A DNA stretch of 64,000 bases from Pseudomonas sp. BGr12 (GTDB lineage Bacteria; Pseudomonadota; Gammaproteobacteria; Pseudomonadales; Pseudomonadaceae), in NCBI RefSeq assembly GCF_030272895.1, contig NZ_JALRNF010000006.1, forward strand, positions 103,116-167,115, given 5' to 3'. Shown in pieces: positions 9,109-20,934 of the stretch (its first letter is position 1; each line of letters starts with the position of its first letter). The position numbers and the translations under genes are program-made. A model generated the notes under the pieces. It saw only the letters and a program-made list of their open reading frames with translations, searched no databases and was not told the DNA's origin.

Positions 9109-11835
9109 ATGCTTCGAATTCGCAAACTGGTCTTAGCAATAGCCGCGGCGTCGGCGCTGTCGTCCGGTATGGCGCATGCCCTGGGCCTTGGCGAGCTCAC
9201 CCTCAGGTCAACGCTGGACCAGCCACTGGATGCCGAGATCGAGCTGCTCGATGTGCGCGATCTCACAGCCGCGGAAATGGCCCCGAGCCTTGCGCCGCAG
9301 GAAGAGTTCGTCAAGGCCGGGATCCAGCGCCCGGACTACCTCAATGACCTGACCTTCACGCCGGTGATCAACCCCAACGGCAAGAGTGTGTTGCGGGTGA
9401 CCTCGAGCCAGCCGTTGCCGGCAGCCATGGTCAAGTTCGTGGTCCAGGTGATGTGGCCGAGCGGGCGCCTGCTGCGCGACTACAGCGTGCTGATCGACCC
9501 GGCCAAGTTCAATACCCAGGCCAGGCAGCCGGCGACGGCGGGTGTGTCGCCGGCAGTTACCGCGGCCAACTACACTACCGTGCGTCGCGATACCTTATGG
9601 GAGATCGCCTCGAAGGCCCGCCAGGGTGGTTCGGTGCAGCAAACCATGATGGCCATCCTGGCCCTGAACCCCGATGCCTTCGTCAACGGCAACATCAACC
9701 AGCTGAAAACCGGCCAGGTCCTGCGCCTGCCTGACCAGCAACAGATCATGAGCACTCCCCAGGGCCAGGCCGTGGCCGAGGTCGCCGAGCATTATGCTGC
9801 CTGGCGCGAAGGCCGGCGCCTGGGCCCGCGTGCGCGGCAGCTGGACGCCACCCATCGCACCGGCACCGAGGCCGCTCCAGCGCAAATCGCCAACCAGGAC
9901 AACCTGCGCCTGGTCACCCCGAGTGGCAAGGCGGCCAATGGCAAGGCGGTCAGCGACAAGCTCGCCGTTGCCCAGGAAAGCCTCGACACCAGCCGGCGCG
10001 ACAATGCCGAGCTGAAAAGCCGCATGACCGACCTGCAAAGCCAACTGGACAAGCTGGAGCGCCTGATCGCCCTGAAGAACGATCAACTGGCCAGGCTTGA
10101 AGCCCAAGGGGCTGCGGGCGAGGCGCCGGCAGCCGAAGGTACGCCGCAAGCGCCGGCCATTTCCGCCGAACTGCAGCCGGCACCGGCCGAACCTGCAGTT
10201 ACGCCAGCACCGGCGGCTGTCGACACCGCTCCGGTCGACAGCACCGCGCCCGCGGCGCAGGAGGCCACGCCCGGCAGTTCCGGCAAGGTGCTCGACGACC
10301 TGCTCGGCAACCCGCTGTTGCTGGCGCTGATCGCCGGTTCCGCCTTGCTGGTGCTGCTCCTGCTGCTGTTGCTGCTGGCACGCAAGCGCAAGGCCGACCA
10401 GGAAGCGGAAAAACACCTGCGCATGGCCCGTGCCCTGGCAGAAGAAAGCGAGCGGGGTCCGGACCTGGATCTGCCACCTGGCAGCTTCGAGGGGCTGGAC
10501 GTGTCGCTGCCGAGCGTGACCCTGGCGCCGGCGGTAGTCGCCGCTTCTGCTGCCGCTGCCCGTGCCGCAGAGGCGCCGGCCAGCGCAGCTGCGCCTGAAA
10601 AAGCGGCGCAGCCCGCACCCGTCCGGCCGCAGCCGATGGCTGCACCGCTGGTGGCGCCGGCCGCCGAGCCAGCATCCGTGCCAAGCGGTGATGCGTTGCT
10701 CGACGAGGCGGACCTGAGTATTGTCCGTGGTCGTCTCAACCATGCCGCCGACCTGCTCGAACCGGCCGTGGCCGCCGAACCCGGACGCAGCGAACTGCGC
10801 CTGAAACTGATGGAAGTCTATGCCCGTCAGGGCGATCGGGATGCCTTCGTCGGCCATGAGCGTCAGTTGATCGCAACCGGTAAGAACCATGCCGATGTCG
10901 AGGCCCTCAAGGGGCGCTTCCCGGCCATGCTGGCTGTGGCGGCGGGTGGTCTCGGCGCTGCGGCGCTGGCGGCGGAAATGGATGCCCAGTACGTCAAGGA
11001 GCTGTTGCAGGACGAGCCTCAGGTGCAGCCGGAGCCGGAACCTGTCGCCGAGCCGGAGCTTGTGGTTGAGGCGCAACCAGTGGTCGAACCGGAGCCAGTG
11101 GTTGAGGCGCAACCAGTGGTCGAGGAAGACCTCGACAGCGCATTCGACCTGAGCCTGGATGACGATCTGCAGGGCCTGGAGCTTGAAGAGCCGCCGTTGC
11201 TCGACGACGCGGCGCTTGAGGCCGAGCTGGACGCTTCGCTGGAGGCCGCGCCACTGGTCGAGGCCCAACCGGTCGAGCCCGAGCCGCAGGTGCTGGTTGA
11301 AACACCGGTGGAGCCAGCGCCGGTGGTGCTCGATGACCTGGCCGACTTCGACCTCGACGTCGCGGCTGAGCAACCGGCTCCCGTGCCGGCTGGCGAACCT
11401 GTGGATATCGCCGCCGAACTGGCCGCCTTCGACGAAACCATGCCGGAGTTCGACCCGCTGAGCGAGCTGGACCTGCCGGAAGACTTCGACCTGTCGTTGT
11501 CGCTGGAGGATGACTCGGACGCCGCCAAGCACTTTGCCTCCGAGCTCGAAGACGTCAACGCCGAACTCGACAAGCTGTCCCAGAGCCTGGAGCAGCCCTC
11601 GATCGAGCACCACTTCACCGCCGAGGACGCCGCCATGAGCGACGACCTGGGTGATGACCTGGAGTTCGACTACCTGGGCGGCGCCGACGAGGCCGCGACC
11701 AAGCTCGACCTGGCCCGCGCCTACATCGACATGGGTGACCATGAAGGCGCCCGCGACATCCTCGACGAGGTGCGCAAGGAGGGCAGCGATGCCCAGCGCC
11801 AGGAAGCCGAAGAGATGCTCTCGCGTCTGGTCTGA
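9109..11835 (+). CDS. fimV: FimV, LysM-containing polar/pilus assembly hub protein
   Basis: FimV is an inner-membrane protein with a periplasmic peptidoglycan-binding part. In Pseudomonas it is needed for type IV pilus assembly, polar organisation and cAMP signalling. The 908-residue protein has a signal peptide (MLRIRKLVLAIAAASALSSG) and a LysM domain at about 153-208 (YTTVRRDTLWEIASKARQGG). A coiled-coil stretch lies near 285-330 and one membrane helix at about 400-424. A long acidic Pro/Glu/Val-rich region follows, and the conserved FimV C-terminus reads KLDLARAYIDMGDHEGARDI. The ATG at 9109 has GGAAGAGG before it; an in-frame TTG at 9058 has no such support. Confidence 0.93.
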   Translation: MLRIRKLVLAIAAASALSSGMAHALGLGELTLRSTLDQPLDAEIELLDVRDLTAAEMAPSLAPQEEFVKAGIQRPDYLNDLTFTPVINPNGKSVLRVTSSQPLPAAMVKFVVQVMWPSGRLLRDYSVLIDPAKFNTQARQPATAGVSPAVTAANYTTVRRDTLWEIASKARQGGSVQQTMMAILALNPDAFVNGNINQLKTGQVLRLPDQQQIMSTPQGQAVAEVAEHYAAWREGRRLGPRARQLDATHRTGTEAAPAQIANQDNLRLVTPSGKAANGKAVSDKLAVAQESLDTSRRDNAELKSRMTDLQSQLDKLERLIALKNDQLARLEAQGAAGEAPAAEGTPQAPAISAELQPAPAEPAVTPAPAAVDTAPVDSTAPAAQEATPGSSGKVLDDLLGNPLLLALIAGSALLVLLLLLLLLARKRKADQEAEKHLRMARALAEESERGPDLDLPPGSFEGLDVSLPSVTLAPAVVAASAAAARAAEAPASAAAPEKAAQPAPVRPQPMAAPLVAPAAEPASVPSGDALLDEADLSIVRGRLNHAADLLEPAVAAEPGRSELRLKLMEVYARQGDRDAFVGHERQLIATGKNHADVEALKGRFPAMLAVAAGGLGAAALAAEMDAQYVKELLQDEPQVQPEPEPVAEPELVVEAQPVVEPEPVVEAQPVVEEDLDSAFDLSLDDDLQGLELEEPPLLDDAALEAELDASLEAAPLVEAQPVEPEPQVLVETPVEPAPVVLDDLADFDLDVAAEQPAPVPAGEPVDIAAELAAFDETMPEFDPLSELDLPEDFDLSLSLEDDSDAAKHFASELEDVNAELDKLSQSLEQPSIEHHFTAEDAAMSDDLGDDLEFDYLGGADEAATKLDLARAYIDMGDHEGARDILDEVRKEGSDAQRQEAEEMLSRLV
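11062..11123 (+). repeat. Direct repeat within fimV acidic region
   Basis: A 26-base unit beginning GTGGTTGAGGCGCAACC occurs at 11062-11087 and again at 11098-11123, exactly 36 bases apart. It encodes repeated VVEAQPVVE segments of the acidic cytoplasmic linker. In-frame repeat-number change is likely between strains. Confidence 0.8.
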
Positions 11836-11855
11836 GTCCTGCTCTTGTGTGTCCG

Positions 11856-11885
11856 ACGGCAGCCCCAGTGGCTGCCGTTGTCGTT
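11856..11885 (+). terminator. Candidate terminator after fimV
   Basis: ACGGCAGCC-CCAGT-GGCTGCCGT is a perfect 9-bp stem with a 5-base loop, 21 bases after the fimV stop. It is followed by TGTCGTT, a weak T tract, so termination efficiency is uncertain. Confidence 0.5.
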
Positions 11886-11890
11886 ATAAT
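11885..11890 (+). promoter_or_regulatory. Candidate -10 element upstream of truA
   Basis: A perfect TATAAT lies 36 bases before the truA start, just after the fimV hairpin. No convincing -35 hexamer is seen at 16-18 bases, as the hairpin occupies that position. Confidence 0.35.
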
Positions 11891-11925
11891 TCCCGCCATC
11901 TGCTAAATCGACAGGCTGCATCTTC

Positions 11926-12801
11926 TTGGAAAACATTGATAACACGGCGGCCGAATCGGCACCCGAAGGCTTCTTCCGCATCGCCCTGGGCGTTGAATAC
12001 AAAGGTTCCCGCTACCGTGGCTGGCAGCGTCAGGCCACCAGCGTGCCGAGTGTCCAGCAAACCCTGGAAGACGCCCTGTCCACGGTCGCCGACTCACCCG
12101 TCGTGCTGCACTGCGCCGGACGCACCGATGCCGGAGTGCATGCCTGCGGCCAGGTGGTGCATTTCGACACCCGGGCCGTGCGCAGCATGAAGGGCTGGAC
12201 CATGGGCGCCAACATCAACCTGCCCCACGACATCAGCGTGGCCTGGGCCCAGGAGATGCCGGCGCATTTTCATGCCCGCTTCAAGGCGGTCGCCCGGCGC
12301 TACCGCTATGTGATCTACAACGACCAGATCCGCCCGGCGCACCTGGGGCAGGAAGTCACCTGGAATCACCGCCCGCTGGATGTCGAGCGCATGTCCCTGG
12401 CCGCCGAATACCTGCTCGGCGTCCATGATTTCAGCGCGTTTCGCGCCGGCCAGTGCCAGGCCAAGTCACCGGTCAAGAACATCCATCACCTGCGGGTGAC
12501 CCGGCACGGCAAGATGATTGTCATCGACATCCGTGCCAGTGCCTTCCTGCACCACATGGTGCGCAACATCGCCGGAGTGCTGATGACCATCGGTGCCGGC
12601 GAGCGCCCGGTGGAGTGGGCCAGGGAAGTGCTGGAGAGCCGCGATCGGCGCACGGCGGCGCCTACCGCCCACCCGTTCGGCCTGTACCTGGTGCAGGTCG
12701 AGTACCAGGATGAGTTCGTGCTGCCCCAGCGTTACATCGGCCCACACTTCCTTACCGGTTACGAGTCATTGGCGGCTGACGACCCGCAAGCCATTTGCTA
12801 A
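11926..12801 (+). CDS. truA: tRNA pseudouridine(38-40) synthase
   Basis: TruA isomerises uridines 38-40 in the anticodon stem-loop. The 291-residue protein contains the family signatures VEYKGSRYRGWQRQ, CAGRTDAGVHACGQVVHF (catalytic Asp68) and SAFLHHMVRNIAGVL. The only reasonable start is a TTG at 11926, ahead of ENIDNTAAESAPEGFFRIALG. The nearest Shine-Dalgarno-like sequence is ACAGG about ten bases upstream, so translation may be weak. There is no in-frame ATG before the conserved region. Confidence 0.93.
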   Translation: MENIDNTAAESAPEGFFRIALGVEYKGSRYRGWQRQATSVPSVQQTLEDALSTVADSPVVLHCAGRTDAGVHACGQVVHFDTRAVRSMKGWTMGANINLPHDISVAWAQEMPAHFHARFKAVARRYRYVIYNDQIRPAHLGQEVTWNHRPLDVERMSLAAEYLLGVHDFSAFRAGQCQAKSPVKNIHHLRVTRHGKMIVIDIRASAFLHHMVRNIAGVLMTIGAGERPVEWAREVLESRDRRTAAPTAHPFGLYLVQVEYQDEFVLPQRYIGPHFLTGYESLAADDPQAIC

Positions 12802-12839
12802 CATCCGGTGCTTTCCAGATCAGCTGAGGTTCACAGGTC

Positions 12840-13460
12840 ATGAGCGCCGTTCGCAGCAAAATCTGCGGTATTACCCGCATCGAAGATGCGCTGGCCGCAG
12901 CCGAGGCGGGCGCCGATGCCATTGGCCTGGTGTTCTATGCCAAGAGCCCGCGCGCCGTCGATGTCCGCCAGGCGCGGGAAATCGTCAGGGCGCTGCCGCC
13001 GTTCGTGACCACCGTCGGCCTGTTCGTCAACGCCAGCCGCTGCGAACTCAATGAAATCCTCGAGGTCGTACCGCTGGACCTCTTGCAGTTCCACGGTGAT
13101 GAAACCCCGGCCGATTGCGAAGGCTACCACCGGCCCTGGATCAAGGCCCTGCGGGTGCGCCCCGGGGATGACCTGGAGGCTGCCTGCAAGCTGTACAGCG
13201 GTGCCCGCGGCATCCTGCTCGACACCTATGTGGCCGGCGTGCCGGGCGGCACCGGCGAGGCCTTCGACTGGTCGCTGGTGCCGGAGAAACTGTGCAAGCC
13301 GATCATCCTCGCCGGTGGCCTGTCGGCGGACAACGTCGCCGCTGCCATCGCCCAGGTTCGCCCCTATGCCGTGGACGTCAGCGGCGGGGTGGAGCAGGCC
13401 AAGGGCATCAAGGACGCTGCCCGGATCGAAGCCTTCATCAAGGCGGTGAAGCAGGCGTGA
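12840..13460 (+). CDS. trpF: Phosphoribosylanthranilate isomerase
   Basis: TrpF catalyses the Amadori rearrangement of phosphoribosylanthranilate in tryptophan synthesis. The 206-residue TIM barrel has [12 protein letters not shown] (catalytic Cys8), [16 protein letters not shown] and the phosphate-binding AGGLSADNV and DVSGGVE loops. AGGT precedes the ATG. It lies 38 bases after truA and away from other trp genes, as usual in pseudomonads, where trpF sits with truA and accD. Confidence 0.97.
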   Translation: MSAVRSKICGITRIEDALAAAEAGADAIGLVFYAKSPRAVDVRQAREIVRALPPFVTTVGLFVNASRCELNEILEVVPLDLLQFHGDETPADCEGYHRPWIKALRVRPGDDLEAACKLYSGARGILLDTYVAGVPGGTGEAFDWSLVPEKLCKPIILAGGLSADNVAAAIAQVRPYAVDVSGGVEQAKGIKDAARIEAFIKAVKQA

Positions 13461-13739
13461 TGACGTCTGCTGTTGTCGATGTGACGGCTGGCCGCGCGCC
13501 ATCGTCCATAGCTTTCGCAGCCCGTTGCTGCCGGATCGCGCCCATGGGCCGGTCGAAATTACCGGGCGATGCCGCAGGCGTCGCCCATACAGGATGACGA
13601 TGGAACGGTAGCGGCGCGACTCGCTACAGGCCAGGCGCCGGAGCCGGTCCATCATCGCGACATACACGTATTGAGCTCAAGGGCATACGCGTGAGCTGGC
13701 GGCCAAGCCTGCCGGTCACCGTTACTGGAGAAAGAAAGC
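13461..13739. other. Intergenic region trpF-accD, no gene seen
   Basis: The 279 bases contain no convincing ORF. The only visible structure is a GC hairpin at 13564-13586 (GGGCGAtGCC with GGCgTCGCCC), with no T tract. A GAGAAAG at the end serves as the accD ribosome binding site. The accD promoter presumably lies here, but I cannot identify it. Confidence 0.6.
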
Positions 13740-14660
13740 ATGAGCAACTGGTTAGTAGACAAACTGATCCCTTCGATCATGCGTTCCGAGGTGAAGAAGA
13801 GTTCGGTACCCGAAGGGCTGTGGCACAAGTGCCCGTCCTGCGAGGCCGTGCTGTATCGTCCGGAGCTGGAAAAGACCCTCGACGTCTGCCCCAAGTGCAA
13901 CCACCACATGCGCATCGGCGCACGTGCGCGCATCGACATCTTCCTTGACGCCGAGGGCCGTGCCGAGCTGGGTGCCGACCTGGAGCCGGTCGACCGCCTG
14001 AAGTTCCGCGATGGCAAGAAGTACAAGGACCGCCTGGTCGGTGCGCAAAAGCAGACCGGCGAAAAAGACGCCCTGATCTCCATGAGCGGTACCCTGCTGG
14101 GCATGCCGGTCGTGGTCAGCGCCTTCGAATTCTCCTTCATGGGTGGTTCGATGGGTGCCATCGTCGGCGAGCGCTTCGTACGTGCCGCCAACTACGCCCT
14201 GGAAAACCGCTGCCCGATGGTCTGCTTCTCGGCCTCCGGCGGTGCGCGCATGCAGGAAGCGCTGATCTCGCTGATGCAGATGGCCAAGACCTCGGCGGTA
14301 CTGGCGCGCCTGCGCGAAGAAGGCATTCCGTTCATCTCGGTGCTGACCGATCCGGTCTACGGCGGTGTTTCCGCCAGCCTGGCGATGCTCGGCGACGTCA
14401 TCGTCGGTGAGCCAAAGGCCCTGATCGGCTTTGCCGGCCCGCGCGTGATCGAGCAGACCGTACGGGAAAAACTGCCAGAAGGCTTCCAGCGCAGCGAGTT
14501 CCTCCTGGAGCACGGCGCCATCGACATGATCATCCCGCGCCAGGAAATGCGTCAGCGCCTGGGTAGCCTGCTGGCACAGATGATGGGCCTGCCGACGCCT
14601 AAGTTCGTCGCCCCTGTGGTCGAGCCGATCGTCGTTCCGCCGGCGCCTGCCACCGTATGA
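13740..14660 (+). CDS. accD: Acetyl-CoA carboxylase carboxyltransferase, beta subunit
   Basis: AccD, with AccA, transfers carboxyl from biotin to acetyl-CoA for fatty acid synthesis. The 306-residue protein has the N-terminal zinc ribbon (Cys31, Cys34, Cys50, Cys53 in [10 protein letters not shown] and VCPKCNHHM). The carboxyltransferase core follows, with [28 protein letters not shown] and [20 protein letters not shown]. The ATG overlaps nothing upstream; downstream it overlaps folC by four bases. The accD-folC-SPOR order is the standard arrangement. Confidence 0.97.
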   Translation: MSNWLVDKLIPSIMRSEVKKSSVPEGLWHKCPSCEAVLYRPELEKTLDVCPKCNHHMRIGARARIDIFLDAEGRAELGADLEPVDRLKFRDGKKYKDRLVGAQKQTGEKDALISMSGTLLGMPVVVSAFEFSFMGGSMGAIVGERFVRAANYALENRCPMVCFSASGGARMQEALISLMQMAKTSAVLARLREEGIPFISVLTDPVYGGVSASLAMLGDVIVGEPKALIGFAGPRVIEQTVREKLPEGFQRSEFLLEHGAIDMIIPRQEMRQRLGSLLAQMMGLPTPKFVAPVVEPIVVPPAPATV

Positions 14661-15964
14661 CCGAACGTACCCTTGGCGACTGGCTCGCCTATCTCGAGCA
14701 GTTGCATCCCTCGGCCATCGACATGGGCCTGGCGCGTTCGCAACAGGTTGCGGCCAGGCTCGGGCTGGACAAGCCGGCGCCACGGGTAGTCACCGTGACC
14801 GGCACCAACGGCAAGGGCTCCACCTGTGCCTTCGTGGCCGCGTTGCTGCGTGCCCAGGGCCTCAAGGTCGGGGTCTACAGCTCGCCGCACCTGCTGCGTT
14901 ACAACGAGCGGGTGCAGATCGACGGCGAAGAAGCGGCCGACCAGCAGCTGTGCGAGGCCTTCGCCGCTGTCGAGGCGGCCCGTGGTGAAATCTCCCTGAC
15001 CTATTTCGAAGCCGGTACCCTGGCGGCGTTCTGGCTGTTCAAACAGTCGGCGCTGGATGCCGTGGTGCTCGAAGTCGGCCTCGGTGGACGCCTGGACACG
15101 GTCAATATCGTCGATGCCGACCTGGCCCTGGTGACCAGCATCGGTGTCGATCATGCCGACTACCTGGGCAATACCCGTGAGTCGGTGGCCTTCGAAAAGG
15201 CCGGGATCTTCCGCCAGGGCAAGCCGGCGCTGTGTGGCGACCTCAATCCGCCGCAGCCGTTGCTGGACAAGGCTCGCGAGCTGGGTTGCCCGTTCTTCCT
15301 GCGTGGGCGTGATTTCGACCTGGCCAGCACCGACCGCTTCTGGCAGTGGCGGGGTGTCGACAGCCGTGGACAGGTGGTCGAGCTGCGCGACCTGCCGCTG
15401 CTCGACCTGCCCATGGAAAACGCTGCCCTGGCGCTGCAGGCCTACCTGCTGATGGACCTGCCCTGGGAGGCCGGGCAGATCGCCGCGGCGCTGCAAGGCA
15501 CGCGGATGGTCGGGCGCCTGGATCGTCGCGCCTTCCACTGGCAGGGCAAGGCCTTGACTATCCTCATGGATGTCGGCCACAACCCCCATGCCGCCGAGTA
15601 CCTGGCTCAGCGCCTGGCCGCACGGCCGCCGAAGGGCAAGCGCCTGGCGGTGTTCGGCCTGCTGGCCGACAAGGACCTGGACGGTGTGCTGCAACCCTTG
15701 CAGGGGCTGGTCGAGCACTGGGCGGTGGCACCGCTGGATACGTCCCGCAGCCGTCCGGCGGCCGAGCTTGAAACGGCGCTGGCGCACCTGGGCGCGGATG
15801 TGAAATCCTGCTCCAGCGTGGCACAGGCACTGGAGGCTCAATGCGCGCTGGCGACGGCGGATGATGAAATCCTGCTGTTCGGATCGTTTTTCTGTGTCGG
15901 CGAAGCCCTGCAGTGGCTTCACCGGCAGGCCACGGAGGAGGGCGCAAATGGCTTTGCTGGATAA
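14657..15964 (+). CDS. folC: Bifunctional folylpolyglutamate / dihydrofolate synthase
   Basis: FolC adds glutamate to dihydropteroate and folates. The 435-residue protein has the Mur-ligase P-loop [11 protein letters not shown] at 46-56, the omega-loop region [29 protein letters not shown], and the C-terminal domain segment [16 protein letters not shown]. Its ATG overlaps the accD stop (ATGA), and its 3' end overlaps the SPOR gene by 17 bases. The three genes are probably one transcript. Confidence 0.96.
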   Translation: MTERTLGDWLAYLEQLHPSAIDMGLARSQQVAARLGLDKPAPRVVTVTGTNGKGSTCAFVAALLRAQGLKVGVYSSPHLLRYNERVQIDGEEAADQQLCEAFAAVEAARGEISLTYFEAGTLAAFWLFKQSALDAVVLEVGLGGRLDTVNIVDADLALVTSIGVDHADYLGNTRESVAFEKAGIFRQGKPALCGDLNPPQPLLDKARELGCPFFLRGRDFDLASTDRFWQWRGVDSRGQVVELRDLPLLDLPMENAALALQAYLLMDLPWEAGQIAAALQGTRMVGRLDRRAFHWQGKALTILMDVGHNPHAAEYLAQRLAARPPKGKRLAVFGLLADKDLDGVLQPLQGLVEHWAVAPLDTSRSRPAAELETALAHLGADVKSCSSVAQALEAQCALATADDEILLFGSFFCVGEALQWLHRQATEEGANGFAG

Positions 15965-16640
15965 GGTAGTCAAGCAACGCATGGTCGGTGCGCTGGTGCT
16001 GGTGGCGCTGGCGGTGATCTTCCTGCCGATGCTGTTTTCCCGCGAAGACGAGATGCGCCAGGTGCGTGTCGAGGCGCCCGAGGCGCCGGCTGCACCGGAT
16101 ATGCCTCAGGTTCAGGTCGAGCCGGTGGCGGTGCCTGAGCCCCAGGTGCTGCCTGAGGAGCAACCGGTGATCGTCGAGCAGTCGACGGCACCGGCCCAGG
16201 CGCCGAGCGCGCCAATTGCCCCGATTGCACCGGCGCCCGCTGCCGTGCCCGCTCCAGCCCCTGCGCCAGCGCCGGCCGTGGCCGCCAAGCCGGTGTCACC
16301 ACCGCCTGCGCCCAAGCCTGAGGCCAAGGTCGAAGCCAAGCCGGCCGCCACAGTGGCCACTGCGGCCAAGCCCGCGGCTGGCAAGATCGACGCCAATGGC
16401 CTGCCGGTCAGCTGGTCGATCCAGCTCGCCAGCCTGTCCAACCGGGCCGGCGCCGACAACCTGCAGAAAACCCTGCGCAGCCAGGGCTACAACGCCTACA
16501 TCCGCTCTGCCGGCGGCATGAACCGGGTGTATGTGGGGCCGGTGATCGAGCGCGCCGAGGCCGAGCGCCTGCGTGATGTGATCAGCCGCCAGCAGAAGCT
16601 GAACGGCATTATCGTGCGCTTCCAGCCCGAACGCGGATGA
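15948..16640 (+). CDS. SPOR-domain cell division protein (DedD-like)
   Basis: The protein of about 230 residues has a short cytoplasmic start ([12 protein letters not shown]) and one membrane helix at about 12-30. A long Pro/Ala/Glu/Val-rich periplasmic linker follows. The C-terminal SPOR domain at about 150-228 includes SWSIQLASLSNRAGADNLQK and GGMNRVYVGPVIERAEAERL. SPOR domains bind glycan strands stripped of stem peptides at the septum. The ATG at 15948 has GGAGGAGGG before it and overlaps folC by 17 bases. The position matches dedD in E. coli, though the linker is not diagnostic. Confidence 0.88.
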   Translation: MALLDKVVKQRMVGALVLVALAVIFLPMLFSREDEMRQVRVEAPEAPAAPDMPQVQVEPVAVPEPQVLPEEQPVIVEQSTAPAQAPSAPIAPIAPAPAAVPAPAPAPAPAVAAKPVSPPPAPKPEAKVEAKPAATVATAAKPAAGKIDANGLPVSWSIQLASLSNRAGADNLQKTLRSQGYNAYIRSAGGMNRVYVGPVIERAEAERLRDVISRQQKLNGIIVRFQPERG

Positions 16641-16680
16641 TTGCTCGTCGCCCGGCCTGTGCCGGGCGGCAAATCACGGC

Positions 16681-16709
16681 TTACCGACAGCCCGCCGCTC
16701 TGGTAAAAT
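16681..16709 (+). promoter_or_regulatory. Candidate sigma-70 promoter for cvpA-purF
   Basis: TTACCG at 16681-16686 and TAAAAT at 16704-16709 are 17 bases apart, with a TG just before the -10. They lie about 30 bases before the cvpA GTG. Confidence 0.45.
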
Positions 16710-16739
16710 GCGCCGCCTTATCCGTTTGCAGGCAACACT

Positions 16740-17294
16740 GTGGCTTTTACCTGGGTCGACTGGGCGATTCTCGCGATCATCGCCATTTCTTCGCTGATCA
16801 GTCTCAAGCGCGGCTTCGTCAAAGAGGCCTTGTCGCTGCTTACCTGGATCATTGCCGGTGCCGTTGCCTGGATGTTCGGTGGCTCGCTGTCGCAGTACCT
16901 GGAACCTTACATCCAGACGCCTTCGGCCCGGGTCATCGGCGGTTGCGCCATTCTTTTCGTCGCCACCCTGCTGGTGGGGGCCATGATCAACTTTCTTATC
17001 GGCGAGCTGATTCGCGTTACCGGGCTTTCCGGGACCGATCGCTTCCTGGGCATGGCCTTCGGCGCCGCCCGTGGTGGCTTGCTGGTGACCGTGGCCGTCG
17101 GGCTGTTGAGCCTGGGGCCGGTACAACAGGACCCGTGGTGGCAGGAGTCTCGCCTGCTGCCACAATTTCTATTGGTGGCTGACTGGTCGAAAAACCTCAT
17201 TCTGGGGTTCTCCAGTCAGTGGCTAGCCAGCGGGATCAGCGCACCGGTTGATCTCCCGTTCAAGGAACAGTTGCTGGGGCCCAAAACGCCTTGA
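16740..17294 (+). CDS. cvpA: CvpA family inner-membrane protein
   Basis: The 184-residue protein starts at GTG 16740 (AFTWVDWAILAIIAISSLIS) and has about four membrane helices in the first 130 residues. It carries the conserved RGFVKEALSLLTWI and LGMAFGAARGGLLV segments of the CvpA family. In E. coli the gene precedes purF and is linked to colicin V production and envelope stress. The molecular function is unsettled. Here it lies 41 bases before purF, so the two are probably cotranscribed. Confidence 0.93.
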   Translation: MAFTWVDWAILAIIAISSLISLKRGFVKEALSLLTWIIAGAVAWMFGGSLSQYLEPYIQTPSARVIGGCAILFVATLLVGAMINFLIGELIRVTGLSGTDRFLGMAFGAARGGLLVTVAVGLLSLGPVQQDPWWQESRLLPQFLLVADWSKNLILGFSSQWLASGISAPVDLPFKEQLLGPKTP

Positions 17295-17335
17295 GCGCTG
17301 TTCAGTCCAGTTTCATTAAGTAGGGGTTGCGTCGC

Positions 17336-18841
<1,506 letters not shown>

Positions 18842-18857
18842 CGTTAGGAGCAGCGGC

Positions 18858-20069
18858 ATGACACAGGAATGGGATGCCGGGCGCCTGGACAGCGACCTCG
18901 AAGGGGTCGCTTTCGATACGCTGGCGGTACGCGCCGGCCAACATCGCACGCCGGAAGGTGAGCACAGCGACCCGCTGTTCTTCACCTCCAGCTACGTGTT
19001 CCGGACAGCGGCCGATGCCGCTGCCCGGTTCGCCGGCGAAGTTCCAGGCAACGTCTATTCACGCTACACCAACCCGACCGTGCGCGGCTTCGAAGAGCGC
19101 ATCGCCGCCCTGGAAGGCGCCGAGCAGGCGGTGGCCACCTCCACCGGCATGTCGGCGATCCTCTCCACGGTAATGGCCCTGTGCAGCGCCGGTGACCACG
19201 TGCTGGTCTCCCAGAGCGTGTTCGGCTCGACCATCAGCCTGTTCGAGAAGTACTTCAAGCGCTTCGGCGTGCAGGTCGACTACGTGCCCCTGGCGGATCT
19301 CTCCGGCTGGGAGAAGGCGATCAAGGTCAACACCAAGTTGCTGTTCGTCGAGTCGCCGTCCAACCCGCTGGCCGAGCTTGTGGATATCTCTGCCCTGGCC
19401 GAGATCGCCCACGGCAAAGGCGCACAGCTGGTGGTCGACAACTGCTTCAGCACCCCGGCCCTGCAGCAACCGCTGAAACTGGGCGCCGACATCGTCGTGC
19501 ATTCGGCAACCAAGTTCATCGACGGCCAGGGCCGTTGCATGGGCGGCGTGGTGGCCGGGCGCAGCGAGCAGATGAAGGAAGTGGTGGGTTTCCTGCGCAC
19601 CGCCGGGCCGTCCCTGAGCCCGTTCAACGCCTGGATCTTCCTCAAGGGCCTGGAAACCCTCAACCTGCGCATGCGCGCCCACTGTGCCAACGCCCAGGCG
19701 CTGGCCGAGTGGCTGGAGCAGCAGGACGGCATCGAGAAGGTTCACTACGCGGGCCTGCCGAGCCATCCGCAGCATGAACTGGCCAAGCGCCAGATGAGCG
19801 GCTTCGGCGCGGTGGTGAGCTTCGAGGTCAAGGGCGGCAAAGAGGGCGCCTGGCGCTTCATCGACGCCACCCGGTTGATCTCGATCACCGCCAACCTGGG
19901 TGACAGCAAGACCACCATCACCCATCCGGGCACCACCTCCCATGGTCGTCTGTCGCCGCAGGAGCGTGAAGCCGCCGGCATTCGCGACAGCCTGATCCGC
20001 GTGGCCGTGGGCCTGGAAGACGTCAACGACCTCAAGGCCGACCTGGCCCGCGGTCTGGCGGCGCTGTGA
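18858..20069 (+). CDS. metZ: O-succinylhomoserine sulfhydrylase
   Basis: MetZ makes homocysteine directly from O-succinylhomoserine and sulfide, the direct sulfhydrylation route of pseudomonads. The 403-residue PLP enzyme of the Cys/Met metabolism family has [20 protein letters not shown] and TSTGMSAIL. The PLP lysine is Lys219 in [13 protein letters not shown], and the C-terminus includes [23 protein letters not shown] precedes the ATG. The assignment as MetZ rather than MetB or MetY rests on the purF-metZ context and close sequence resemblance. Confidence 0.94.
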   Translation: MTQEWDAGRLDSDLEGVAFDTLAVRAGQHRTPEGEHSDPLFFTSSYVFRTAADAAARFAGEVPGNVYSRYTNPTVRGFEERIAALEGAEQAVATSTGMSAILSTVMALCSAGDHVLVSQSVFGSTISLFEKYFKRFGVQVDYVPLADLSGWEKAIKVNTKLLFVESPSNPLAELVDISALAEIAHGKGAQLVVDNCFSTPALQQPLKLGADIVVHSATKFIDGQGRCMGGVVAGRSEQMKEVVGFLRTAGPSLSPFNAWIFLKGLETLNLRMRAHCANAQALAEWLEQQDGIEKVHYAGLPSHPQHELAKRQMSGFGAVVSFEVKGGKEGAWRFIDATRLISITANLGDSKTTITHPGTTSHGRLSPQEREAAGIRDSLIRVAVGLEDVNDLKADLARGLAAL

Positions 20070-20839
20070 TCGACTGGTCGGTGGACGACAGCAGCCATAA
20101 TGGCCGCGTCGCCCTGGTCACCGGTGCCGCCCGGGGAATCGGCCTGGGCATCGCTGCCTGGCTGATCGCCGAGGGCTGGCAGGTGGTGCTCACCGACCTT
20201 GACCGCGTGCGTGGTGCCAAGGCCGCCAAGGTACTGGGTGACAACGCCTGGTTCATCGCCATGGACGTGGCCGATGAGGCCCAGGTCAAGACCGGGGTGG
20301 CCGAGGTACTCGGCCAGTTCGGGCGGCTGGACGCGTTGGTGTGCAACGCGGCCATTGCCGATCCGCACAACACCACCCTGGAAACCCTGAGCCTGGCGTA
20401 CTGGAACCGTGTGCTGGCGGTCAACCTCACGGGGCCGATGCTGCTGGCCAAGCACTGTGCGCCTTACCTGCGCGCCCATGGCGGGGCCATCGTCAACCTG
20501 GCCTCGACCCGCGCCGCGCAGTCGGAGCCCGATACCGAGGCCTATGCGGCGAGCAAAGGGGGGCTGCTGGCGCTCACCCACGCCCTGGCCATGAGCCTGG
20601 GGCCGGAGATCCGCGTCAACGCCGTCAGCCCTGGCTGGATCGATGCGAGGGACCCGTCCCAGCGTCGCGCCGAGCCGTTGACCGAGTCTGATCATGCCCA
20701 GCATCCGGCGGGCAGGGTAGGGGCGGTGGAAGATGTCGCGGCCATGGTCGCCTGGCTGTTGTCGCGCAATGCCGGCTTCGTCACCGGGCAAGAGTTCGTG
20801 GTCGACGGCGGCATGACCAAGAAGATGATCTACAAGTAA
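20066..20839 (+). CDS. Short-chain dehydrogenase/reductase
   Basis: The 257-residue SDR starts at a GTG overlapping the metZ stop (GTGA), so it is probably translated with metZ. It has the cofactor loop [18 protein letters not shown] and CNAAIADP. The catalytic Ser is in NLASTRAA, and Tyr160/Lys164 lie in [12 protein letters not shown]. The substrate-binding end reads [14 protein letters not shown], and the C-terminus is [17 protein letters not shown]. The acidic residue after strand 2 ([11 protein letters not shown]) suggests NAD(H) preference. The substrate is unknown. Confidence 0.9.
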   Translation: MIDWSVDDSSHNGRVALVTGAARGIGLGIAAWLIAEGWQVVLTDLDRVRGAKAAKVLGDNAWFIAMDVADEAQVKTGVAEVLGQFGRLDALVCNAAIADPHNTTLETLSLAYWNRVLAVNLTGPMLLAKHCAPYLRAHGGAIVNLASTRAAQSEPDTEAYAASKGGLLALTHALAMSLGPEIRVNAVSPGWIDARDPSQRRAEPLTESDHAQHPAGRVGAVEDVAAMVAWLLSRNAGFVTGQEFVVDGGMTKKMIYK

Positions 20840-20883
20840 CACTGCTTTTTTTGCCCTTTTTGAAAAAAACTTCAACGGGGGTA

Positions 20884-20912
20884 TTGACTTAGGTTCGATA
20901 CCTGCGTAAATT
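20884..20912 (+). promoter_or_regulatory. Promoter of the tRNA-Val/tRNA-Asp cluster
   Basis: TTGACT at 20884-20889 and TAAATT at 20907-20912 are 17 bases apart. The -10 is followed by a GC-rich discriminator, as in stable-RNA promoters under stringent control. The first tRNA begins at 20935. Confidence 0.75.
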
Positions 20913-20934
20913 TCGCCACCTCAGCGAAGCACAC

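Noticed and set aside
13461..13739. A small gene between trpF and accD
   Set aside because: The open frames here lack ribosome sites and overlap trpF out of frame; only a GC hairpin is evident.
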